Notes under the pieces: generated by a model | Seen by the model: only the letters and a program-made list of their open reading frames with translations | Told to the model about the DNA's origin: nothing | Databases searched by the model: none | Source: Streptomyces sp. NRRL S-87 | Lineage (GTDB): Bacteria; Actinomycetota; Actinomycetes; Streptomycetales; Streptomycetaceae | Direction of reading: 5' to 3' | Length of the DNA stretch: 64,000 nucleotides | NCBI RefSeq assembly: GCF_000719335.1 | Contig: NZ_JOGB01000013.1 | Span: 1-64,000, forward strand | In this document: one piece after another, positions 9,054 through 16,834 of the stretch | Numbering within the stretch: the first letter of the stretch is position 1 | How the letters are laid out: every line of letters starts with the position of its first letter | Position numbers and translations under genes: made by a program

Positions 9054-9937
9054 CGGCCGGGCTGCGCGTCGGCGCGGTGATCATCACCATGGGCAACCGC
9101 CCCGACGACCTCAAGGCCCTGATCGACTCGGTCGCCCGCCAGGAGGGCGACCCGGTCGACGTGGTCGTCGTCGGTCAGGGCGTACGGGTCACCGGCCAGG
9201 TCCCCGCGGGCGTACGCACCGTCGACCTGCCGGAGAACCTGGGCATCCCGGGTGGTCGGAACGCGGGCATCGAGGCCTTCGGCCCCGGCGGCCGCGACGT
9301 GGACGTCCTGCTGTTCCTGGACGACGACGGGCTGCTGCCCCGCACCGACACCGCGGAGCTGTGCCGCCAGGCCTTCGCGGAGGACCCGGAGCTGGGCATC
9401 ATCAGCTTCCGCATCGCCGACCCGGACACCGGGGTCACCCAGCGTCGGCACGTGCCGCGCCTGCGGGCCTCCGACCCGATGCGCTCCTCCCGCGTCACCA
9501 CCTTCCTCGGCGGTGCGAACGCCGTCCGTACCTCGGTCTTCCAGCAGGTCGGTGGTCTGCCGGACGCGTTCTTCTACGCCCACGAGGAGACCGACCTGGC
9601 GTGGCGTGCGCTCGACGCGGGCTGGTGCATCGACTACCGGGCCGACATGGTCCTGCACCACCCCACCACCGCGCCCTCCCGGCACGCGACGTACCACCAC
9701 AACGTGGCCCGCAACCGGGTCTGGCTGGCCCGGCGCAACCTGCCGGCGCTCCTGGTGCCGGTGTACCTCGGGGTGTGGACCCTGCTCACGCTGGTCCGCC
9801 GCCCCTCTGCCGACGCCCTCAAGGCCTGGTTCGCCGGCTTCCGCGAGGGCTGGACCGCCGACTGCGGCCCGCGCCGCCCCATGAAGTGGCGCACCGTGTG
9901 GCGGCTGACCCGGCTGGGCCGACCTCCCGTCATCTGA
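9050..9937 (+). CDS. glycosyltransferase family 2
   Basis: A 295-residue GT-A fold enzyme. VGAVIITMGNRPDDL opens the Rossmann-like domain, NLGIPGGRNAGIE follows, and LLFLDDDGLLP carries the metal-binding Asp residues. The acceptor-side motif is FFYAHEETDLAWRALDAGW, followed by the basic RNRVWLARR common in GT2 proteins that build surface polymers. The GTG at 9050 overlaps the previous stop (GTGA). It belongs to the lipid/exporter operon and presumably adds sugar to the phospho-alcohol product before export. Confidence 0.88.
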   Translation: MTAGLRVGAVIITMGNRPDDLKALIDSVARQEGDPVDVVVVGQGVRVTGQVPAGVRTVDLPENLGIPGGRNAGIEAFGPGGRDVDVLLFLDDDGLLPRTDTAELCRQAFAEDPELGIISFRIADPDTGVTQRRHVPRLRASDPMRSSRVTTFLGGANAVRTSVFQQVGGLPDAFFYAHEETDLAWRALDAGWCIDYRADMVLHHPTTAPSRHATYHHNVARNRVWLARRNLPALLVPVYLGVWTLLTLVRRPSADALKAWFAGFREGWTADCGPRRPMKWRTVWRLTRLGRPPVI

Positions 9938-10048
9938 CAAGCTCGGTTCTGGGAGCATGGGCGTACTCCCCGGACCGGGCGGGCACCGCACCGCCGATCC
10001 GCCCCACGTCCGACCGGCCGCGCATCTTGAAGACGAAAGTTTCAACTT

Positions 10049-10978
10049 GTGAGTGACACAACCCATGACGGCGCTCTCGCCACGAGCACGCCGCCGTCTC
10101 CGGACGCAGGGCTGAGTGCGGGGGAACTCGCCGCCAAGTACGGCCTGTCCGTCAGCGGTGCCCGACCGGGGCTCGGCCAGTACATCCGCGAGCTGTGGGG
10201 CCGTCGCCACTTCATCCTGGCGTTCTCCTCGGCGAAGCTGGTGGCCCAGTACAGCCAGGCGAAGCTGGGCCAGATCTGGCAGGTGGCCACTCCGCTGCTC
10301 AACGCCCTGGTCTACTACCTGATCTTCGGGCTGATCCTGGACGCGGGCCGCGGCATGGAGAAGGGCGTCTACATCCCCTTCCTCGTGATGGGCATCTTCG
10401 TCTTCACGTTCACCCAGTCCTCGGTGATGGCGGGCGTCCGGGCGATCTCCGGCAACCTCGGCCTGGTGCGCGCGCTGCACTTCCCGCGCGCCTCACTGCC
10501 GATCTCGTTCTCGCTCCAGCAGCTCCAGCAGTTGCTGTACTCGATGATCGTGGTCTTCGCGGTCGCCATCGCCTTCGGGAACTACCCGTCGGCGTCGTGG
10601 CTGCTGGTGGTCCCGGTGCTGTTCCTGCAGTTCGTCTTCAACACCGGACTGGCCATGGTCATGGCGCGGATGGGCGCCAAGACGCCCGACCTCGCGCAGC
10701 TGATGCCGTTCATCATGCGGACGTGGATGTACGCCTCCGGCGTGATGTTCTCCATCACGGTGATGCTCGAGGACAAGCCGCAGTGGATCGCCGACGTGCT
10801 CCAGTGGAACCCGGCGGCGATCTACATGGACCTCGTGCGGTTCGCGCTGATCGACGACTACGGGTCCTCGAACCTGCCCCCGCACGTCTGGGCCTTCGCC
10901 GTCGGCTGGGCGGTGCTGATCGGCCTCGGCGGCTTCGTGTACTTCTGGAAGGCTGAGGAGCGTTACGGCCGTGGCTGA
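10049..10978 (+). CDS. ABC-2 type transporter permease (polysaccharide/teichoic-acid export type)
   Basis: A 309-residue membrane protein with a cytoplasmic N terminus and about six hydrophobic segments, related to TagG/Wzm permeases. It contains the AKLVAQYSQAKLGQIWQVATP entry helix and the late LEDKPQWIADVLQWNPAAIYMDLVRF motif of this family. Start GTG at 10049 follows a 111-base gap after the glycosyltransferase. It overlaps the ATPase gene by 8 bases. Together they form a lipid-linked glycan or phospho-polymer exporter. Confidence 0.9.
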   Translation: MSDTTHDGALATSTPPSPDAGLSAGELAAKYGLSVSGARPGLGQYIRELWGRRHFILAFSSAKLVAQYSQAKLGQIWQVATPLLNALVYYLIFGLILDAGRGMEKGVYIPFLVMGIFVFTFTQSSVMAGVRAISGNLGLVRALHFPRASLPISFSLQQLQQLLYSMIVVFAVAIAFGNYPSASWLLVVPVLFLQFVFNTGLAMVMARMGAKTPDLAQLMPFIMRTWMYASGVMFSITVMLEDKPQWIADVLQWNPAAIYMDLVRFALIDDYGSSNLPPHVWAFAVGWAVLIGLGGFVYFWKAEERYGRG

Positions 10979-11756
10979 GAACAACCAGGCGGCCGTACCG
11001 ACGGTCATCGCGGACAACGTCCACATCGTCTACCGCGTCAACACGGGCGGCGGCGGCAGGGGCAGCGCCACCGCGGCGCTCAGCAAGATCATGCGCGGCA
11101 AGAAGGGCGAGGCCTCCCGCGGCGTCCGCAAGGTCCACGCGGTGCGCGGCGTCTCCTTCACCGCCTACCGCGGCGAGGCGATCGGCCTCATCGGCTCCAA
11201 CGGCTCCGGCAAGTCCACGCTGCTGCGGGCCATCGCCGGCCTGCTGCCGTGCGAGTCCGGCAGGGTCTACACCGACGGCCAGCCCTCGCTGCTGGGCGTG
11301 AACGCGGCCCTGATGAACGACCTCACGGGCGAGCGCAACGTCATGCTCGGCGGCCTGGCCATGGGCATGTCCCGCGAGCAGATCAAGCAGCGGTACCAGG
11401 GCATCGTCGACTTCTCGGGCATCAACGAGAAGGGCGATTTCATTTCCCTGCCGATGCGCACCTATTCCTCCGGCATGGCCGCGCGCCTGCGCTTCTCGAT
11501 CGCCGCCGCAAAGGACCACGACGTCCTGATGATCGACGAGGCGCTGGCCACCGGCGACCGCAAGTTCCAGATCCGCTCCGAGGAGCGGATCCGCGAACTG
11601 CGCAAGGAGGCCGGCACGGTCTTCCTGGTCAGCCACAGCAACAAGTCGATCCGCGACACCTGCACGCGCGTGCTGTGGCTGGAGCGCGGCGAGCTGCTGA
11701 TGGACGGCCCCACCGAGGAGGTCGTGGCCGCCTACGAGAAGGAGACCGGCCGCTAG
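10971..11756 (+). CDS. ABC transporter ATP-binding protein (TagH/Wzt-like)
   Basis: A 261-residue ABC ATPase. The Walker A is GSNGSGKST near residue 81, the signature is YSSGMAARL and the Walker B is DVLMIDEALATGD followed by the H-loop LVSHSNKSI. The short Q-loop region and the LGVNAALMNDLTGERNV motif are typical of polysaccharide/teichoic acid exporters. GTG start at 10971 overlaps the permease. It lacks the C-terminal substrate-binding extension of long Wzt proteins. Two strong hairpins directly downstream end the operon. Confidence 0.92.
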   Translation: MAENNQAAVPTVIADNVHIVYRVNTGGGGRGSATAALSKIMRGKKGEASRGVRKVHAVRGVSFTAYRGEAIGLIGSNGSGKSTLLRAIAGLLPCESGRVYTDGQPSLLGVNAALMNDLTGERNVMLGGLAMGMSREQIKQRYQGIVDFSGINEKGDFISLPMRTYSSGMAARLRFSIAAAKDHDVLMIDEALATGDRKFQIRSEERIRELRKEAGTVFLVSHSNKSIRDTCTRVLWLERGELLMDGPTEEVVAAYEKETGR

Positions 11757-11783
11757 CGGCATCCCGGAATCCCGCGTTCGCCC

Positions 11784-11839
11784 CGGCCCCTGCCGCATTC
11801 CGCGGCGGGGGCCGACGCGCGGGAACGTCCGTTCCCGCG
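11784..11839 (+). terminator. double hairpin terminator after ABC exporter
   Basis: Two adjacent perfect or near-perfect stems follow the stop at 11756. The first has 13 bp (11784-11796 with 11802-11814, one G-U pair, 5-base loop). The second has 9 bp, CGCGGGAAC/GTTCCCGCG (11818-11826 with 11831-11839, loop GTCC). There is no U-tract, as is common in Streptomyces. Confidence 0.75.
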
Positions 11840-12028
11840 ACATTCGGTCACGGGGCGGACACCCGGGCGGGCCGGAAAGCGTTGTACAACGTAAGCTGTA
11901 GCGGTGCTGATTCGCCGCAAGTGGGGCACTTTCCCCGCATGTGAGGCGCCCCCTTCGCCGGACGGACCGGCGGCGTGTCCGAAATAGGATGTATTGGGTG
12001 GCAGTGTAGAACGGGAGATGTGACGGCA
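11840..12028 (+). promoter_or_regulatory. presumed promoter region of the hopanoid operon
   Basis: This is the remainder of the 334-base gap before hpnC. It is less GC-rich than its surroundings. TAGGAT at 11985-11990 is a plausible -10 hexamer without a convincing -35. A GGGG/CCCC hairpin lies near 11923-11939. Nothing here identifies the regulator. Confidence 0.35.
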
Positions 12029-12094
12029 ATGGCTACGGGAATTCTCCGGCCCCCAGGCGCGCGAGCCGTCCCCGCCGCGGGCGGCGGGCGGTGA
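12029..12094 (+). CDS. possible 21-codon leader ORF overlapping hpnC
   Basis: ATG at 12029 opens a 21-residue frame (MATGILRPPGARAVPAAGGGR) whose TGA at 12092-12094 overlaps the hpnC GTG start as GTGA. A GGGAG at 12013-12017 lies 11 bases upstream. HpnC itself has no visible ribosome-binding site, so translational coupling through this short frame would make sense. It could equally be chance in GC-rich sequence. Confidence 0.3.
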   Translation: MATGILRPPGARAVPAAGGGR

Positions 12095-13035
12095 CCGCCG
12101 GGTCCGGCATCCGGCCCGACGCCCCCACGCGCGGCTCCCTCGGTACCCCCGACGCCCACGCGCGCGCCACCCTCGGCAAAGCCGCCGACGAGAACTTCCC
12201 CGTGGCGCCGTTCTTCGTGCCCCGCGCCTGGCGCGAGGGCCTGATGGCCGTCTACGGCTACGCGCGCCTCGTCGACGACATCGGCGACGGCGACCTCGCA
12301 CCAGGCGGCCGCGACGCGGCGTTCCTCGGCGTCGCCCCCGAGCGCGCCGACGACCGCCTCGCCCTCCTCGACGCCTTCGAGGCCGACCTGCGGCGCGTCT
12401 TCGACGGCACTCCCCGCCACCCCCTGCTGCGGGACCTCCAACCCGTCGTCGACCGGCACCGCCTCACCCCCGAGCCCTTCCTCGGCCTCATCGAGGCCAA
12501 CCGGCAGGACCAGACCAAGAGCCGCTACGCCACGTACGAGGAGCTCCTCGCCTACTGCGAGCTGTCCGCCAACCCCGTCGGACGCCTGGTGCTCTCCCTC
12601 ACCGGGACCAGCACCCCCGAGCGCGTCCGCCGCTCCGACGACATCTGCACCGCCCTGCAGATCGTCGAACACCTCCAGGACGTGGCCGAGGACCTCGGCC
12701 GCGACCGCATCTACCTGCCCGCCGAGGACATGGAGCGGTTCCGCGTGTCGGAGAGCGACCTCGCCGCGCCGCGCGCCGGCGCGTCCGTGCGCTCCCTCGT
12801 CGCGTTCGAGGCGGAACGGGCCCGCGACCTGCTGAATGAAGGCACCCCGCTCGTGGGTAGCGTCCGGGGCAGGCTCCGGCTGCTGCTGGCCGGGTTCGTC
12901 GGCGGGGGGCGCGCGGCGCTGGGTGCCGTCGCCGCGGCGGGGTTCGATGTGCTGTCAAGCCCGCCCAAGGCAGCGAAGCCCCGCCTGCTCCGCGAGGTGG
13001 GCGCCGTCCTGCGCACTGCGCCGAGAGAGGGGTGA
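12091..13035 (+). CDS. hpnC: squalene synthase HpnC (hydroxysqualene-forming)
   Basis: A 314-residue trans-isoprenyl diphosphate synthase-fold protein. The first Asp-rich motif is YARLVDDIGD and the second is EHLQDVAEDLGRDRIYLP. In the HpnCDE pathway HpnC converts presqualene diphosphate to hydroxysqualene. It starts the hopanoid operon and overlaps hpnD by 4 bases (GTGA). No good Shine-Dalgarno precedes GTG 12091. Assignment to HpnC rather than HpnD rests on order and on the SANPVGRLVL motif. Confidence 0.93.
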   Translation: MTAGSGIRPDAPTRGSLGTPDAHARATLGKAADENFPVAPFFVPRAWREGLMAVYGYARLVDDIGDGDLAPGGRDAAFLGVAPERADDRLALLDAFEADLRRVFDGTPRHPLLRDLQPVVDRHRLTPEPFLGLIEANRQDQTKSRYATYEELLAYCELSANPVGRLVLSLTGTSTPERVRRSDDICTALQIVEHLQDVAEDLGRDRIYLPAEDMERFRVSESDLAAPRAGASVRSLVAFEAERARDLLNEGTPLVGSVRGRLRLLLAGFVGGGRAALGAVAAAGFDVLSSPPKAAKPRLLREVGAVLRTAPREG

Positions 13036-13991
13036 GCCCGACCGTGGAGCGCACTTCGTCCACGTCCGCACCATCGGCACCGGTGGTCGCCGCGTACAGC
13101 TACTGCGAGGCCGTCACCGGCACGCAGGCCCGGAACTTCGCCTACGGCATCCGGCTGCTGCCCACCGACAAGCGCCAGGCCATGTCGGCCCTGTACGCCT
13201 TCTCCCGGCGCGTCGACGACATCGGCGACGGCACGCTCGCGCCCGAGGCCAAGCACACCCGCCTGGAGGAGACCCGGGCCCTGCTCGCCCGCATCCGCGG
13301 GGGCGACGTGGCCGAGGACGACACCGACCCGGTGGCCGTGGCCCTGGCCGACGCCGCCCGCCGCTTCCCGATCCCGCTGGGCGGGCTCGACGAGCTCATC
13401 GACGGCGTGCTCATGGACGTCCGCGGCGCCACGTACGAGACCTGGGACGACCTCAAGGTCTACTGCCGGTGCGTCGCCGGTGCCATCGGCCGGCTCTCCC
13501 TCGGCGTGTTCGGCACCACCCCCGGCGCGCCCGAGGCCGCACGCGCCCCCGAGTACGCCGACACGCTCGGCCTGGCCCTCCAACTCACCAACATCCTCCG
13601 GGACGTGTCCGAGGACGCCGGGAACGGCCGCACCTACCTGCCCGCCGAGGACCTCGCCAAGTTCGGCTGCGAGGACGGCTTCGGCTCCGGCCGGGCCCCC
13701 GCCGGCTCCGACTTCGCCGGCCTGGTCCACCACGAAGTCCGGCGCGCCCGCGCCCTGTTCGCCGAGGGCTACCGGCTGCTGCCCATGCTCGACCGGCGCA
13801 GCGGCGCCTGCGTGGCCGCCATGGCCGGCATCTACCGCCGCCTGCTCGACCGCATCGAGCGGGAGCCCGAGGCGGTGCTGCGCGGCCGGGTCTCGCTGCC
13901 CGCGCACGAGAAGGCGTACGTCGCCGTGCGCGGACTGTCGGGCCTCGACGCGCGGACCATCTCACGCCAGAGCACGAGGAGGCGGGCCTGA
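13032..13991 (+). CDS. hpnD: presqualene diphosphate synthase HpnD
   Basis: A 319-residue squalene/phytoene synthase-family enzyme. ALYAFSRRVDDIGDG is the first Asp-rich region, YCRCVAGAIGRLS lies in the middle, and LTNILRDVSEDAGNGRTYLP is the second Asp-rich region. HpnD condenses two farnesyl diphosphates to presqualene diphosphate. The GTG start overlaps the hpnC stop. A 121-base gap, unusual in this otherwise tightly packed operon, separates it from hpnE. Confidence 0.94.
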   Translation: MSPTVERTSSTSAPSAPVVAAYSYCEAVTGTQARNFAYGIRLLPTDKRQAMSALYAFSRRVDDIGDGTLAPEAKHTRLEETRALLARIRGGDVAEDDTDPVAVALADAARRFPIPLGGLDELIDGVLMDVRGATYETWDDLKVYCRCVAGAIGRLSLGVFGTTPGAPEAARAPEYADTLGLALQLTNILRDVSEDAGNGRTYLPAEDLAKFGCEDGFGSGRAPAGSDFAGLVHHEVRRARALFAEGYRLLPMLDRRSGACVAAMAGIYRRLLDRIEREPEAVLRGRVSLPAHEKAYVAVRGLSGLDARTISRQSTRRRA

Positions 13992-14112
13992 GGATGCGGC
14001 ACCAGCACGAACACGTCGCCCCGCGCTGCCACCGGGCAACCGGGGCGTCCCCCACGGCGTCTCCCGCGTCGGACGCCGCGCGAGCGGGACTGACGAACCC
14101 GGGGGAGGGCGC

Positions 14113-15567
14113 ATGACCGGCCACGGCGCCGCGGCGGGCACCGGCCCGGCCGGTTCCGGCGATCCCGCCCACGACCGGCGCGCCCTCGTCGTGGGCGGCG
14201 GCCTCGCCGGCGTCACCGCCGCCCTCGAACTCGCCGACGCGGGACTGGAGGTCACCCTCCTCGAAGGCCGCCCCCGGCTCGGCGGGCTCGCCTTCTCCTT
14301 CAAGCGCGGCGACCTCACCGTCGACAACGGCCAGCACGTCTACCTGCGCTGCTGCACCGCCTACCGCTGGTTCCTCGACCGGATCCAGGGCGCCGCGCTG
14401 GCCCCCCTGCAGGACCGGCTCGACGTGCCCGTCCTCGACGTGGCCCACGCCAAGGGCCCCCGGCTCGGCCGACTGCGCCGCACCGCGCTGCCCGTACCCC
14501 TGCACCTGGGCAGGTCCCTGGCCGCGTACCCGCACCTGAGCCTGAAGGAGCGGGCCGCCGTCGGCCGCGCCGCGCTCGCCCTGCGCTCCCTCGACCCCGC
14601 CGACCCGGCCCTCGACGGCGTCGACTTCGCCACCTGGCTCGGCCGGTACGGCCAGTCCGCGCGCAGCATCGAGGCGCTGTGGGACCTCATCGGCATCGCC
14701 ACCCTCAACGCCACCGCCGACCGGTCCTCCCTGGCCCTGGCCGTCATGGTCTTCAAGACGGCCCTGCTCACCGAGCCCGGCGCCGCCGACATCGGCTGGG
14801 CCCGGGTACCGCTGGGCGACCTGCACGACACCCTCGCCCGCAAGGCCCTCGACGCCGCCGGGGTCCGCACCGAACTGCGCGCCCGCGCCGCCTCCCTGAC
14901 CCGCACCGCCGAAGGCGCCTGGCGGATCACCACCGACACCGGCCACCACGACGCGGGCACCGTCGTGCTCGCCGTACCGCAGCGCGAGGCCCACGCCCTG
15001 CTCCCGGCGGGCGCCCTCGACGACGCCGACACCCTCCTCGACATCGGCACCGCCCCCATCCTCAACGTCCACGTCGTCTACGACCGCAAGGTGCTCCGGC
15101 AGCCGTTCTTCGCGGCCCTGGGCACCCCCGTCCAGTGGGTCTTCGACCGCACCGAAGCCTCCGGACTCACCGACGGCGGCCAGTACCTGGCGCTGTCCCA
15201 GTCGGCCGCGCAGGACGACATCGACGAGCCCGTCGCCGTCCTGCGCGAGAAGTACCTGCCCGAACTGGAGCGGCTGCTGCCCGCCGCCCGCGGCGCGAAG
15301 GTCCGCGACTTCTTCGTCACCCGCGAGCGGACCGCCACCTTCGACCCCGCCCCCGGCGTCGGACGGCTGCGGCCGGGCACCCGTACCCACGCCCACGGCC
15401 TCTACCTGGCCGGCGCGTGGACCGCCACCGGCTGGCCCGCGACCATGGAGGGCGCCGTCCGCAGCGGAATCGGCGCGGCGCACCACGCGCTCGCCGCACT
15501 CGGCCGCCACCATGAACATCCTCCCCCGGGCTGTGTCGGGGGGACCCCCAGCAGGAGCGCGGCATGA
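14113..15567 (+). CDS. hpnE: hydroxysqualene reductase HpnE (FAD-dependent)
   Basis: A 484-residue amine-oxidase/phytoene-desaturase-type flavoprotein. The dinucleotide-binding motif is VVGGGLAGVTAALELADAG near residue 25, followed by LLEGRPRLGG. The C-terminal FAD segment is LYLAGAWTATGWPATMEGAVRSG. HpnE reduces hydroxysqualene to squalene. ATG at 14113 follows GGGGGAGGGCGC. The next gene begins within its stop codon (ATGA at 15564). Confidence 0.93.
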   Translation: MTGHGAAAGTGPAGSGDPAHDRRALVVGGGLAGVTAALELADAGLEVTLLEGRPRLGGLAFSFKRGDLTVDNGQHVYLRCCTAYRWFLDRIQGAALAPLQDRLDVPVLDVAHAKGPRLGRLRRTALPVPLHLGRSLAAYPHLSLKERAAVGRAALALRSLDPADPALDGVDFATWLGRYGQSARSIEALWDLIGIATLNATADRSSLALAVMVFKTALLTEPGAADIGWARVPLGDLHDTLARKALDAAGVRTELRARAASLTRTAEGAWRITTDTGHHDAGTVVLAVPQREAHALLPAGALDDADTLLDIGTAPILNVHVVYDRKVLRQPFFAALGTPVQWVFDRTEASGLTDGGQYLALSQSAAQDDIDEPVAVLREKYLPELERLLPAARGAKVRDFFVTRERTATFDPAPGVGRLRPGTRTHAHGLYLAGAWTATGWPATMEGAVRSGIGAAHHALAALGRHHEHPPPGCVGGTPSRSAA

Positions 15568-16700
15568 CGACGATCAGCACTGCACGTACGTCTCGTACAG
15601 GAACAAGAGGAGAGCCAGTGAACCCGGGGAACCCGGCTGTCGAGGATGCCGGCGCGCGGACGGCGGAGGTCGCGGACACGCTCGCGCTCCTCGAGCGCGG
15701 CCGCGAGCTGTCCACGCCGGTGCTGCGCGCCGCCGTGGACCGGCTCGCGCCGCCCATGGACACCGTCGCCGCCTACCACTTCGGCTGGATCGACGCCGAG
15801 GGCCGTCCCGCGGCCGGCGACAGCGGCAAGGCCGTCCGGCCCGCCCTGGCCCTGCTCTCCGCCGAGGCCGCCGGGGTACCGGCGGAGGTCGGCATCCCCG
15901 GCGCCGTCGCCGTCGAGCTCGTGCACAACTTCTCGCTCCTGCACGACGACCTGATGGACGGCGACGAGCAGCGCCGCCACCGCGACACCGTCTGGAAGGT
16001 GCACGGTCCGGCGCAGGCGATCCTCGTCGGCGACGCCCTCTTCGCGCTCGCCAACGAGCTGCTGCTGGAGCTCGGCACCGTCGAGGCCGGCCGCGCCACC
16101 CGCCGCCTGACCACCGCCACCCGCAAGCTCATCGACGGCCAGGCGCAGGACATCTCCTACGAGCACCGCGAGCGCGTCAGCGTCGAGGAGTGCCTGGAGA
16201 TGGAGGGCAACAAGACGGGCGCGCTGCTGGCCTGCGCCGTCTCCATCGGCGCCGTGCTCGGCGGGGCCGACGACCGCACCGCCGACAAGCTGGAGGAGTA
16301 CGGCTACCACCTGGGCCTGGCCTTCCAGGCCGTGGACGACCTGCTCGGCATCTGGGGCGATCCCGAGGCCACCGGCAAGCAGACCTGGTCCGACCTGCGC
16401 CAGCGCAAGAAGTCCCTGCCCGTGGTCGCCGCGCTGGCCGCCGGCGGAGCGGCCTCGGAGCGGCTCGGCGAGCTGCTCGCCGCCGATGCCAAGAGCACCG
16501 AGTTCGAATCCTTCTCCGAGGAGGAGTTCGCCACCCGCGCCGCCCTCATCGAGGAGGCCGGCGGCCGCCGCTGGACCGAGGAGGAGGCGCGGCGGCAGCA
16601 CGCCGTCGCCATCCGGGCCCTGGACGAGGTCGACATGCCGCAGAAGATCCGCGATCAGCTCGTGGCGCTGGCGGACTTCGTCGTCGTCCGCAAGAGATGA
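15564..16700 (+). CDS. polyprenyl (farnesyl-type) diphosphate synthase
   Basis: A 378-residue trans-prenyltransferase with first Asp-rich motif HDDLMDGDEQRR and second motif VDDLLGIWGDPEATGKQ; the KxWR-like segment lies after them. It would make the farnesyl diphosphate consumed by HpnD. The annotated ATG overlaps hpnE, but the in-frame GTG at 15618 is preceded by AGAGGAGAG at ideal spacing and may be the true start (360 residues). Product chain length is not certain from the motifs. Confidence 0.9.
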   Translation: MTTISTARTSRTGTRGEPVNPGNPAVEDAGARTAEVADTLALLERGRELSTPVLRAAVDRLAPPMDTVAAYHFGWIDAEGRPAAGDSGKAVRPALALLSAEAAGVPAEVGIPGAVAVELVHNFSLLHDDLMDGDEQRRHRDTVWKVHGPAQAILVGDALFALANELLLELGTVEAGRATRRLTTATRKLIDGQAQDISYEHRERVSVEECLEMEGNKTGALLACAVSIGAVLGGADDRTADKLEEYGYHLGLAFQAVDDLLGIWGDPEATGKQTWSDLRQRKKSLPVVAALAAGGAASERLGELLAADAKSTEFESFSEEEFATRAALIEEAGGRRWTEEEARRQHAVAIRALDEVDMPQKIRDQLVALADFVVVRKR

Positions 16701-16834
16701 TCACCATCGGGAGTTGAATCGCGAGTCGCCGACCGGCGCCGCCCCCACCTGACCGCTCGTCAGGAGACGGCGCCGGCCGACGGCGGACCCCAGCACAGCA
16801 GAGGCACACCGCGACACTGCACGAAGGGGAAGCC

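Noticed and set aside
11848..11941. A minus-strand stretch before hpnC encoding a CPTCGE-like, zinc-ribbon-looking peptide.
   Set aside because: It is about 30 codons with no start signal and lies in the hpnC promoter region. Two Cys do not make a zinc ribbon.
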